Source: Pseudomonadota bacterium (lineage in GTDB: Bacteria > Pseudomonadota > Alphaproteobacteria > UBA828 > JAPUJA01). Taken from it: DNA of 11,299 bases. The stretch is taken from assembly GCA_027296525.1 (NCBI GenBank), contig JAPUJA010000147.1, positions 1 through 11,299 of the forward strand, written 5' to 3'. Below are positions 1 to 6,038 of the stretch, one piece after another (position 1 is the first letter of the stretch; the number at the start of each line of letters is the position of its first letter). The notes beneath the pieces are model-generated. The model had not been told where the DNA came from. It did no database searches and was given only the letters and a program-made list of their open reading frames with translations. Position numbers and translations under genes: made by a program.

Positions 1-50
1 GGGGCGGGCCTCCCCCTCCTCGCCCTTTGGCCGGCCCCCGCGCGCCTCAC

Positions 51-773
51 CTATCCGCCGCAGGCCCTGTGATCGCCCGAGGGCGGGGGTTCATCCGAGC
101 GCTCCTCGAGGGCGCTCAAGAGGCGGCGCGCGAGCGGCACCGTCACGGGCCTTCGCGCCGCCAAGGAGGCTTCGTCGAGGGCCTGGACGAGACGCCTGGC
201 CGCGGCGAACGAACGCTCCATGCGCGCGAGGCAATAGGGGATGACTTCCTCCTGGACCTGGAGCTGGCGGTCGGCGAACTGCTTGACGAGGAGCGCGGCG
301 AGGAGCGCATCGTCCGGCGGCCCGAGGCCGACCGCGGGCAACGCCTTGAGCCGGGAGGCGAGATCGGGCAACGCCACCGGCCACTGCGCGGGCGGCATCA
401 GGGAAAGCAGCAGAAGGGAACCGCCGACTTCACGGACGAGGTTCAACAGATGGAGCAGGCGGCGTTCGTCGCCCACCCGCTCGGCCTCCTCGACGACCCA
501 ACGGGACGCCCCGCCGAAGAACGCGTCCGGCGTGCGCTCAGCAAGCCCGGCAGCGGTGCAAATCGAAGCCCCGCTCAACGCCCGCCAGACATGGGCAAGG
601 TGGCTCTTGCCGGAGGCGGGCGGTCCATGGATCGCCAATGTCCGGCCCGGCCAGTCGGGCCAACGCTCGACCCACGCCACCGCCTCACGATTGCTCGGCG
701 CCACAAGAAAATCCTCGCGCTCGAACGCAGGGCGCGGCGAAAGCGGCAAGGCGATCTGCAAGGGCGAGGTCAC
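51..773 (-). CDS. hda: DnaA regulatory inactivator Hda (HdaA), 240 aa
   Basis: Hda is a DnaA-related AAA+ protein that binds the DNA-loaded beta clamp and promotes hydrolysis of DnaA-bound ATP, limiting re-initiation of replication. The N-terminus carries Q6-I-A-L-P-L11, a good match to the clamp-binding hexapeptide. Walker A is G50-PPAS-GKS57. The Walker B region (about 92-97, WVVEEA) has Glu where many relatives have Asp. A sensor-1-like hydrophobic strand (LLLLSL, 120-125) precedes a DLASRL box whose R141 is the arginine-finger candidate. There is no DnaA domain IV, as expected for Hda. I chose the GTG at 773 because the protein then begins just before the clamp motif and GTG overlaps the stop of the upstream permease gene (GTGA), suggesting translational coupling. 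An ATG-started reading from 1304 would add about 177 Arg-rich residues that are only a shadow of the permease gene. Bases 1-50 downstream hold no feature I can support. Confidence 0.88.
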   Translation of the reverse strand: MTSPLQIALPLSPRPAFEREDFLVAPSNREAVAWVERWPDWPGRTLAIHGPPASGKSHLAHVWRALSGASICTAAGLAERTPDAFFGGASRWVVEEAERVGDERRLLHLLNLVREVGGSLLLLSLMPPAQWPVALPDLASRLKALPAVGLGPPDDALLAALLVKQFADRQLQVQEEVIPYCLARMERSFAAARRLVQALDEASLAARRPVTVPLARRLLSALEERSDEPPPSGDHRACGG

Positions 774-1846
774 GCGTCTCCTGGACCGTCGGACCCGCCG
801 TGATAGAGCGGGCTCTCCATGTATCTGGAGATGGAAAAACGCGCGAGCACGCCGATGACGGCGGCGAGCGGCACCGAAAGCATGAGACCGACGAAACCGA
901 AGAGCGAGCCGCCCGCGAGCATGGCGAAAATGATCCATACGGGATGAAGCCGGACCCGCTTGCCCAAGAACTTCGGCGTCAAGAAGTAGTCGGCCACGAG
1001 CTGACCGAGGATAAACACACCAGCAACCAGACCGATGTGGAACGCATCGGGATACTGGAGAGCCGCGAGCCCGACGGAAACCGCGAGCCCGCCGATCGAG
1101 CCGACATAGGGGATCCACGAGACGAGACCCGCCGCGATCCCGATCACGAGGCCGAAATCCAACCCGATGACCGTCAGGGTGATGCCGTAGAAGATCGAGA
1201 GGATCAGGCAAATGATTCCCTGGCCGCGCACGAACGCGGCGAGGGTGAAATGGATCTGGAGCAGCTGTTCCCGAATCACGGGGGCATGGTCGCGCGGCAG
1301 CCAACTATCGACCTTGGCCACGATCCGGTCCCAATCACGAAGCAAGTAAAAAGTGACGACCGGCGTAATGAAGACGAGAGCAAGGAGATTCACGAGCCCG
1401 AGGCCCGATCGCCAAATCCCACCCAGGATATTGATCATGAAATTGACGGCCCGCTCGGAGAAACCGGCAATCAGCGTCTCGGCGCGATCGACCTGGGAGG
1501 GATCGAGACCGGCGAGCCATTGCTGCACCGCCGGCAGAACGTCGGTCCGGATCGTGGCCACATACTCCGGCAGCCGCCGCAGAAAATCGATGATCTGCCC
1601 ATAGAGCAACGGCACGACGAATACGATGATTCCGGCGGAGATCAGAATGAAGCCCAGGGTGATGAGCGTCGTCGCGAGCGTGCGCGAGCAACCCCATTTC
1701 TCGAGCCGATCCGCGACCGGGTCCAGGAAGTAGGCCACCGCCATGCCCGCGACGAAAGGCAGGAGGATGTCGCTCAAGAAAGCGAGGAAGACGAGGATGA
1801 AAGCGGCGATGCCGAGCCAGATCGCCGCGCGTGTCCTGATCGCCAT
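770..1846 (-). CDS. AI-2E family transporter / PerM-like permease, 358 aa
   Basis: Polytopic inner-membrane protein of the AI-2E transporter (UPF0118, PerM/YdiK/TqsA) family. Hydrophobic segments are at about 7-25, 27-41, 58-82, 148-168, 208-230, 232-262, 272-290 and 303-338, interrupted by the usual large loop at about 85-135. Family hallmarks are FYLLRDWD at 166-173 and the C-terminal DYFLTPKFLGKRVRLHPVW block (286-304) followed by Gly-rich AGGSLFGFVG (311-320). The 358-aa length is normal. Substrate is unknown: family members have been linked to AI-2 export or Na+/H+ exchange, and nothing here discriminates. It lies between the DUF2066 gene (53-bp gap) and hda (4-base GTGA overlap) on the same strand. 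I know this permease-hda pairing from several alphaproteobacteria, where it appears to be conserved synteny rather than a shared pathway. No strong Shine-Dalgarno precedes the ATG. Confidence 0.88.
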   Translation of the reverse strand: MAIRTRAAIWLGIAAFILVFLAFLSDILLPFVAGMAVAYFLDPVADRLEKWGCSRTLATTLITLGFILISAGIIVFVVPLLYGQIIDFLRRLPEYVATIRTDVLPAVQQWLAGLDPSQVDRAETLIAGFSERAVNFMINILGGIWRSGLGLVNLLALVFITPVVTFYLLRDWDRIVAKVDSWLPRDHAPVIREQLLQIHFTLAAFVRGQGIICLILSIFYGITLTVIGLDFGLVIGIAAGLVSWIPYVGSIGGLAVSVGLAALQYPDAFHIGLVAGVFILGQLVADYFLTPKFLGKRVRLHPVWIIFAMLAGGSLFGFVGLMLSVPLAAVIGVLARFSISRYMESPLYHGGSDGPGDA

Positions 1847-1861
1847 CCGGCTTTACCCGTC

Positions 1862-1903
1862 TCTCATGGCGCGAGGGCGTCTCATGGCGCGGGGGCGTCT
1901 CAC
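1862..1903. repeat. 18-bp tandem repeat, 2.3 copies, at the DUF2066 stop
   Basis: Two 18-bp units (1862-1879 and 1880-1897, beginning TCTCATGGCGCG) differ at one base, and a third partial copy (1898-1903) contains the TGA stop of the DUF2066 gene. The array fills most of the 53-bp gap before the permease start. Each full unit provides an ATG on the minus strand, giving at most a 10-codon mini-ORF. It is probably a local slippage duplication of the stop-codon region. Confidence 0.7.
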
Positions 1904-3018
1904 TCGGAACCTGGCCGACGGCTCAGGCGCCAGCCCTCGGGGCCGCCCGAGAGGTAAAGCTCGGCCTGACGGAGAGCGTAGGCGAGTTGCTCGCGCTCGC
2001 CGAAATATTTCAGCGAAACCAGAGCGTAGTTGCGCGAGATAGCGATCAGCTCGATACGATCGATCACGGGCAGGTTGCCGAGCCGAGCGCGGATGTTCAG
2101 CCAGTCATTCAGGCTTCGCACGGGAATCTCCGCCCTCAACGTGCCGCTGACGTCGAAGCGCAACAGGTTCGCTTGCTTCCAATTCTCATTGAGCGCCCGT
2201 GCCATCTCGTCGATCGCCGCGCTAAAGAGAGGCTCCGCAGTCTGCCCGGGCAAGGCGTCCAGCGAAAAACCCTCCAGCCCTATCGGCGCGCCGCCGGCCC
2301 GATGCAAGCTCACCGTAAGGCGGGGCGCCACGGCCAGGCTCTCGCGCGCGACGACGGCGATCGCAACGAGGCTCTCGAGCGCACCGTAGCGATCGGCGAT
2401 CGCGGTGAGCGGCGCCGGCTCGCCCGCGATGGCCTGTTCGGCGGTGATGGTGACGATATCCTCGAGATCCCCGAGCGGTGCGATGAGCGGGACCAGATCC
2501 AGGGTTTCGGGTCGCGCCGACCAGGTAGCGCGCCACGGGTTGGGCTCGTCCCACAAGATCGGGGTCTCTCCGTCGATATAGACGGGCAGCACGACGATCG
2601 GGCGGCTGCGGCTCTCGGAAAAGCGTGCGCCCGCCGAACGCAGGGCGCGGCGAACGTCATCCTCCTTGAAATCGATATTCAAGGTGGCGCGATAGCGGTC
2701 CGGCGCCACGCGTTCGTCCAGGATCTGAAAGCCCACGACCATCTGTTTGATCTGCTCGTCGCTCAAATTTGGCAAGCGGGCGTAGTCATCGGCGACCGCG
2801 AGACGTTCGAAGACGCGGCGCAGGCCAAGGCGTTGGCCGTCGATGAGCGCTTTTTCACGCGCCACGCTCGCGTCCGCCGCCGTGGCATCGACCGGAACTC
2901 CCCACACCGAGAACAGGCCCCTCGCCACGTCCTGGCCCAAAACCGGGTGGGCCGAGACGATGAACAGCAGACCGACGAGCGATGCCGCGACGAGGCGCGT
3001 ACGGCCCAGACGACCCAT
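1900..3018 (-). CDS. DUF2066 domain-containing exported protein, 372 aa
   Basis: Recognised as a DUF2066 family protein, for which no biochemical function is established to my knowledge. With the ATG at 3018 it opens with basic residues and a hydrophobic stretch (LVAASLVGLLFIVSA, about 9-23), then HPVLGQ: a plausible signal peptide cleaved near residue 28-29, so the mature protein should be periplasmic. The first mature region has the feature typical of the family, a long Ala/Arg-rich helix (reading EKALIDGQRLGLRRVFERL) followed by the FQILDERVAPDRYRATLNIDF strand pair. The middle (RPIVVLPVYIDGETPILWDEPNPW) is also characteristic. An upstream in-frame ATG at 3099 would put 27 polar residues ahead of the signal peptide and run into the purM start, so I prefer 3018. 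A weak GGGA Shine-Dalgarno lies about 10 bases upstream. It is divergent from purM and followed by the permease gene. Confidence 0.8.
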   Translation of the reverse strand: MGRLGRTRLVAASLVGLLFIVSAHPVLGQDVARGLFSVWGVPVDATAADASVAREKALIDGQRLGLRRVFERLAVADDYARLPNLSDEQIKQMVVGFQILDERVAPDRYRATLNIDFKEDDVRRALRSAGARFSESRSRPIVVLPVYIDGETPILWDEPNPWRATWSARPETLDLVPLIAPLGDLEDIVTITAEQAIAGEPAPLTAIADRYGALESLVAIAVVARESLAVAPRLTVSLHRAGGAPIGLEGFSLDALPGQTAEPLFSAAIDEMARALNENWKQANLLRFDVSGTLRAEIPVRSLNDWLNIRARLGNLPVIDRIELIAISRNYALVSLKYFGEREQLAYALRQAELYLSGGPEGWRLSRRPGSE

Positions 3019-3097
3019 TGCAAAGCGTCCCGTATCCAGTATCTTCAGGAACCGATTGTTCTTTCCCCTCGGGAACATTAGCACGGGCGAGGGTTGC

Positions 3098-4156
3098 ATT
3101 AACAGCCACAGCTATAAGCGCGCGGGCGTCGACATCGGTCTCGGCAATGCCCTGATCGACGCGATCAAGCCGCTCGCCGAAGGGACCGCGCGCGCCGGGG
3201 CGGCGGCGCGGCTCGGGGGTTTCGGCGGCCTGTTCGATCTCAAGGCGGCGGGCTTCAACGACGCCGTGCTCGTCGCGGGTGCCGACGGGGTGGGGACCAA
3301 GCTGATCCTCGCCCAGTCGATCGACCGGCACCGGAGCGTCGGCATCGATCTCGTGGCCATGTGCGTAAACGACGTCGTCGTGCAAGGTGCGGAACCGCTC
3401 TTCTTCCTCGATTATTTCGCCACGGGCCGTCTCGATCCGCGCACCGCCGAAGAGGTGATCGGCGGCATCGCGGCCGGTTGCCTCGAGGCCGGCTGCGCCC
3501 TGATCGGGGGTGAAACCGCCGAGCTCCCGGGCATGTACGAGGAGGGACGTTACGATCTCGCGGGCTTTTGCGTCGGCGCCGTGGAGCGCGACAAACTCCT
3601 CGACCGGAGGCAAGTCCGCGAAGGCGACGTTCTGCTCGGCCTCGCCGCCAGCGGGCCCCACGCGAACGGATATTCCCTGATCCGAGCGATCGTCGCGGAT
3701 CACGGGCTCGCTTGGAACGAGGCCGCACCCTTCGCTCCGGACCGCTCGCTCGGTGAAGCGCTCATTACGCCCACGCGGATCTACGTGAAATCCTGCCTCG
3801 GCGCACTCGCCGGCGGCAAGGTCCGCGCGCTTTGCCACATCACCGGCGGCGGGTTGATCGAAAACCTGCCCCGGGTTCTCCCGGACGGGCTCGCCGCCGA
3901 TATCGACGCCGGGCGTTGGCCGTTGCCGCCCGTCTTCGCCTGGTTGGCCGAGACAGGTGGCATCGCGCCCATGGAGCTCGCGCGCATCTTCAACTGCGGG
4001 CTCGGCATGGTCGCGATCGTCGCGCCCGGCGGGGCGGCGGCTTCAGCGTTTTCACAGGCCGGCGAGACGGTGTTCGAAGTGGGCGCGGTCGTGGCCCGCG
4101 CGCCCGGTGAGCCGGCCGTGCGCCTTCACGGGGCCGAGAACGCGTGGCCCGCCTGA
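3098..4156 (+). CDS. purM: Phosphoribosylformylglycinamidine cyclo-ligase (AIR synthetase), 352 aa
   Basis: Catalyses ATP-dependent ring closure of FGAM to aminoimidazole ribonucleotide in cytosolic de novo purine synthesis. Motifs of PurM are all present: SYKRAGVDIGLGNALI (5-20), GADGVGTKL (61-69), AMCVNDVVVQGAEPLFFLDYFA (part of 87-108), GGETAELPGMY (137-147) and DLAGFCVGAVERD (153-165), with CHITGGGLIENLPR further on. Length fits the family. The start is unusual: conserved sequence begins at the ATT at 3098, preceded by GAGGG (3089-3093) at good spacing, with no ATG/GTG/TTG in between. The only standard alternative is TTG at 3056, preceded by AGGA (3047-3050), which adds 14 residues (MFFPLGNISTGEGC) that do not look like PurM. 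I give the ATT position but either start is possible. The 3' end overlaps purN by 13 bases, so the two are co-translated. Confidence 0.93.
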   Translation: MNSHSYKRAGVDIGLGNALIDAIKPLAEGTARAGAAARLGGFGGLFDLKAAGFNDAVLVAGADGVGTKLILAQSIDRHRSVGIDLVAMCVNDVVVQGAEPLFFLDYFATGRLDPRTAEEVIGGIAAGCLEAGCALIGGETAELPGMYEEGRYDLAGFCVGAVERDKLLDRRQVREGDVLLGLAASGPHANGYSLIRAIVADHGLAWNEAAPFAPDRSLGEALITPTRIYVKSCLGALAGGKVRALCHITGGGLIENLPRVLPDGLAADIDAGRWPLPPVFAWLAETGGIAPMELARIFNCGLGMVAIVAPGGAAASAFSQAGETVFEVGAVVARAPGEPAVRLHGAENAWPA

Positions 4157-4770
4157 AGACGGCCGTGCTGATCTCGGGCCGCGGGAGCAACCTCCAGGCC
4201 CTGATCGAGGCGAACGAGCGGCCCGGCTTCGAGGCCGAGATCGTCACGGTCCTGTCGAACCGGCCGGAGGCCCATGGCCTGGTCCGCGCCAAACAGGCCG
4301 GGATTCCGACAACGCTTATCGATCACCATGACTACGCGGATCGCGCCCAATTCGACGAGGCGCTTCACCACGCGCTCATGGAGGCCGGCGCCGAACTCGT
4401 CTGCCTTGCCGGCTTCATGAGGATCCTGGGCGCCCCGTTCGTCGAACGCTGGCCCGACAAGGTGATCAACATCCACCCCTCGCTGCTCCCGGCGTTCCAA
4501 GGGCTCGACGTCCATGAGCGCGTGCTCGAGGCGGGCGTTCGGGTGACCGGCTGCACCGTCCATTTCGTCGTGCCCGAGCTCGACAGCGGACCGATCATCG
4601 TCCAGGCCGCCGTTCCCGTTCACCCCGATGACACGCCCGAACGGCCAGGGGCGCGTCCGCGTCGTGGGCGGCATCGCGCATATCGACGATGCGCGGGCGC
4701 CGCTCACCTTTCTTCTCAACCCGGCGGTGGAAGAGCCACCGAGATGACAAAAAAAGGCCCGGCCGCATGA
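4144..4770 (+). CDS. purN: Phosphoribosylglycinamide formyltransferase PurN, C-terminus disrupted by deletion/frameshift
   Basis: Transfers a formyl group from 10-formyl-tetrahydrofolate to GAR, step three of purine synthesis. It starts at GTG 4144, inside the end of purM. Residues 1-166 are a good PurN: SGRGSNLQAL (11-20), LAGFMRIL (88-95), INIHPSLLPAF (109-119, with catalytic Asn110 or so and His111) and ELDSGPII (145-152, catalytic Asp147). After DDTPE (codon ending 4641) the frame yields Arg/Pro/Gly-rich residues unlike PurN. The missing end is found one frame over at 4643-4747: GQGRVRVVGGIAHIDDARAP then LTFLLNPAVEEPPR and a TGA at 4745. This aligns with the E. coli PurN tail (DGRLKMHENAAWLDGQRLP). 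About 21-22 codons of the helix with the EHxxYP motif are absent, consistent with a deletion of 62 or 65 bp. The 4770 end runs through the phasin terminator, so it is not native. Either a real lesion or an assembly error; catalytic residues survive. Confidence 0.85.
   Translation: MARLKTAVLISGRGSNLQALIEANERPGFEAEIVTVLSNRPEAHGLVRAKQAGIPTTLIDHHDYADRAQFDEALHHALMEAGAELVCLAGFMRILGAPFVERWPDKVINIHPSLLPAFQGLDVHERVLEAGVRVTGCTVHFVVPELDSGPIIVQAAVPVHPDDTPERPGARPRRGRHRAYRRCAGAAHLSSQPGGGRATEMTKKGPAA
4643..4747 (+). pseudogene. purN: Out-of-frame remnant of the PurN C-terminus
   Basis: These 34 codons plus stop, in the frame one base ahead of purN, encode the typical last part of PurN (GRVRVVGG, then IAHIDDARAPLTFLLNP). 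No start codon or ribosome binding site serves them alone. They mark where the ancestral purN ended, two bases before the A-tract of the phasin terminator. Confidence 0.75.
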
Positions 4771-4781
4771 CGCACCGGGCC
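4749..4781 (-). terminator. Rho-independent terminator of the phasin gene
   Basis: GGCCCGG (4756-4762) pairs perfectly with CCGGGCC (4775-4781) around a 12-base loop, and seven A's (4749-4755) read as a U-tract on the minus-strand transcript. It lies 30 bases after the phasin stop. There is no T-tract on the plus side, so it is not an intrinsic terminator for purMN. Confidence 0.85.
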
Positions 4782-4811
4782 CCGAAGCAGGCTGAGAGAT
4801 GAGATCAGGAG

Positions 4812-5204
4812 TTACGCCGCGGGACGCGACTTCCAGACATTGTCGAAGGCCTGGTTGAGCCGCGCGCCGACGGGTTCGATGATCTCGTTCGCCGTGCGGA
4901 GAGAAACCTCGGAGAGCTTGGCGCCCGTGGCGACATACTGGTCGAACGCCTTCTTGGCGTAGGCCGTCTGGACCTCGATCGCCTCCTTGGGGGTCTTGGA
5001 GGCGAACACCGCCTTCGCGCAGGCGGCACTCTCCTCGAACTGAGTGCTCGTGTAGTCGAGCCAGTTCGCGCCGATCTCGCCATAGGCCTTGGCGGCAGCC
5101 TCGGCCGCCGCAACGAAGGCGCCCGTGGCGTCCCTGTTCAGGCGTACGGCCTCCTCGAAACCCTTGGCGCAATCGGCATAGATGCTGGACTTCTTCTCGG
5201 GCAT
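4812..5204 (-). CDS. Phasin family protein, 130 aa
   Basis: Phasins are small amphipathic proteins that coat polyhydroxyalkanoate granules and control their size and number. The protein is almost wholly helical and Ala-rich, lacks a signal peptide or membrane segment, and matches the short alphaproteobacterial phasin (Phasin_2) pattern: central FVAAAEAAAKAYGEIGANWL (30-49), then an amphipathic stretch TPKEAIEVQTAYAKKAFDQY (71-90) with YVATGAKLSEVS after it, and a terminal VWKSRPAA. The ATG at 5204 is preceded by AGGAAG (5211-5216) six bases upstream. An upstream in-frame TTG at 5333 would lie inside the promoter/operator region and add residues unlike phasins. It is monocistronic: own promoters upstream and a strong terminator downstream, convergent with purN. 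The twin palindromes around the promoter suggest repression by a PHA-responsive regulator such as PhaR. No PHA synthase or phaR is in the window. Confidence 0.88.
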   Translation of the reverse strand: MPEKKSSIYADCAKGFEEAVRLNRDATGAFVAAAEAAAKAYGEIGANWLDYTSTQFEESAACAKAVFASKTPKEAIEVQTAYAKKAFDQYVATGAKLSEVSLRTANEIIEPVGARLNQAFDNVWKSRPAA

Positions 5205-5240
5205 GTTCAACTTCCTTTCGGGATGGAATTGCGGCGATGC

Positions 5241-5269
5241 ACTATATCCGCCATTTTTTGCATAGTCCA
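5241..5269 (-). promoter_or_regulatory. Possible proximal phasin promoter (P2)
   Basis: On the minus strand TGGACT (5264-5269) and TATAGT (5241-5246) are separated by 17 bases and match four and five of six sigma-70 consensus positions. Transcription would start near 5234 and give a leader of about 30 bases. It has no flanking palindromes, unlike the upstream promoter. Confidence 0.4.
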
Positions 5270-5317
5270 TTGAAAATAAACAACTAAATAAGGGGAATCC
5301 AATGTCTTTCCCAGGCG

Positions 5318-5333
5318 TTATGTTGCATTGCAA
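5318..5333 (+). promoter_or_regulatory. Palindromic operator copy 1 (candidate PhaR site)
   Basis: TTATGTTGCATTGCAA contains the palindrome TTGC-N3-GCAA (5323-5333). It sits just downstream of the -10 of the phasin promoter, about +5 to +15. The form resembles the CTGC-N3-GCAG type of site I recall for PhaR in Rhodobacter sphaeroides. Its inverted near-copy is at 5380-5395. Confidence 0.6.
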
Positions 5334-5344
5334 TATGAGGCCTT

Positions 5345-5372
5345 AATATAGCGATTTCCGCCGGGCGGTCAA
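5345..5372 (-). promoter_or_regulatory. Distal phasin promoter (P1), sigma-70-like
   Basis: On the minus strand TTGACC (5367-5372), a 16-base spacer, then TATATT (5345-5350): five of six matches at each element, in an AT-rich pocket of a GC-rich window. Transcription would start near 5338, giving a leader of about 130 bases before the phasin ATG. Palindromic sites flank it on both sides at nearly equal distance. Confidence 0.7.
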
Positions 5373-5379
5373 GCTTTTT

Positions 5380-5395
5380 TTGCACTGCAACATAA
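5380..5395 (-). promoter_or_regulatory. Palindromic operator copy 2 (candidate PhaR site)
   Basis: Read on the minus strand TTATGTTGCAGTGCAA, identical at 15 of 16 positions to copy 1 and in opposite orientation. The core TTGC-N3-GCAA spans 5380-5390 and lies seven bases upstream of the -35, at about -42 to -52. Palindrome centres are 57 bp apart. Confidence 0.6.
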
Positions 5396-5403
5396 AGATT
5401 CGG

Positions 5404-5429
5404 AAAGAAAAGCCCGGGGAGCGCCGGGC
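5404..5429 (-). terminator. Rho-independent terminator of the ExbB-like operon
   Basis: GCCCGG (5412-5417) and CCGGGC (5424-5429) form a stem with a six-base loop, followed on the minus-strand transcript by TTTTCTTT (from 5404-5411). It ends the operon that runs from 7388 to 5520 and separates it from the phasin promoter. Confidence 0.8.
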
Positions 5430-5438
5430 GCGAGAGGC

Positions 5439-5507
5439 CCACCGTCGCGCTCGGTGGCCGGGTGGATGAGGGCCCGTGAAGCGCCGTCGGGCCCGGGGCG
5501 GAGCCCC
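5439..5507. repeat. Three consecutive GC-rich hairpins in the operon 3' region
   Basis: Between the last gene (stop at 5520) and the terminator are CCACCG/CGGTGG (5439-5444 with 5452-5457), GGGCCCG/CGGGCCC (5470-5476 with 5488-5494) and GGGGC/GCCCC (5495-5499 with 5503-5507). All stems are perfect. None has its own T-tract. They may protect the mRNA 3' end or simply reflect high GC. No gene is seen in 5430-5519. Confidence 0.6.
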
Positions 5508-5519
5508 CGAGCTTCGCGT

Positions 5520-6038
5520 TCAGATCTGGAGGCTGGGGTGGCGGTATTCTTCGGGCTTGGTCTCGGGCATGAAATCCTTGGGCGGAAACGCCGGCTGGGG
5601 AAGGGCGTAGAATTTCGCCTCCTCCTCATCCAGGCTGGGCTCGAAGGGAAGCCTCATCATGAGGCCCGATCCGTTCTCCTGCGCCTCGCGCATCGCCTCC
5701 TGAAGCTCCTGGGCCAAATCGATGTCCCAGGGCAGGACGTAAGAGCGGGGCTCGGCCAGCCCACTCATCTGGAGCCAGAGATAGATCCCCTCCCCTTCGC
5801 GGATCGTCGCGCCCAGAACGGTGGCTTCTTCCGTCGTCCTCTGGGCCCATTCGAACTCGACGGGCTTGGGTTTGCTGAGCAGGCCGACATAACCCGCGTA
5901 GGCCGCGGGGATGAAAAACATCGTGGCGACGACCGCGGCAACCTTGACCCAGAGCCTTCGCCGGGACCAGATCCCGATGCTCGCCAAGAGTGCCGCAAGG
6001 AAGACAACCACGCCGAAAAGGTAGGGCAGAAGATCCAT
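5520..6038 (-). CDS. Hypothetical two-pass membrane protein, third gene of ExbB-like operon, 172 aa
   Basis: I do not recognise a family. Two hydrophobic segments (about 4-24 and 32-53) are separated by a short basic turn (SRRRLWVK), followed by a soluble domain of about 115 residues rich in Glu and Pro, including a strand-like stretch EGIYLWLQMSGL and a helix DLAQELQEAMREAQENG, and ending in a Pro-rich tail. The basic inter-helix turn suggests a cytoplasmic turn with both the N-terminus and the soluble domain on the periplasmic side (inference). Its ATG (6036-6038) shares one base with the stop of the preceding gene (TGATG), so translation is coupled, which argues that it is a working part of the same complex as the channel and its partner. 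It is followed by hairpins and a terminator. Confidence 0.7.
   Translation of the reverse strand: MDLLPYLFGVVVFLAALLASIGIWSRRRLWVKVAAVVATMFFIPAAYAGYVGLLSKPKPVEFEWAQRTTEEATVLGATIREGEGIYLWLQMSGLAEPRSYVLPWDIDLAQELQEAMREAQENGSGLMMRLPFEPSLDEEEAKFYALPQPAFPPKDFMPETKPEEYRHPSLQI

Noticed and set aside
774..1304. N-terminal extension of Hda to an ATG at 1304
   Set aside because: The extra residues are Arg-rich out-of-frame translation of the permease gene. The GTG at 773 places the clamp-binding motif at the N-terminus as in known Hda proteins.
1862..1903. Possible leader peptide from ATGs in the 18-bp tandem repeats
   Set aside because: The longest reading is about 10 codons with no ribosome binding site; it looks like repeat slippage rather than a coding element.
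638..1957. Long plus-strand open frame of 439 codons opposite the permease and hda genes
   Set aside because: It is antisense to two well-supported genes, its translation is a low-complexity mixture of Arg, Glu, Asp and His with no domain, and long antisense frames are expected at this GC content.
5205..5333. N-terminal extension of the phasin to a TTG at 5333
   Set aside because: It would start inside the operator and cross a second promoter; the added residues are unlike phasins, and the ATG at 5204 has a good AGGAAG site.
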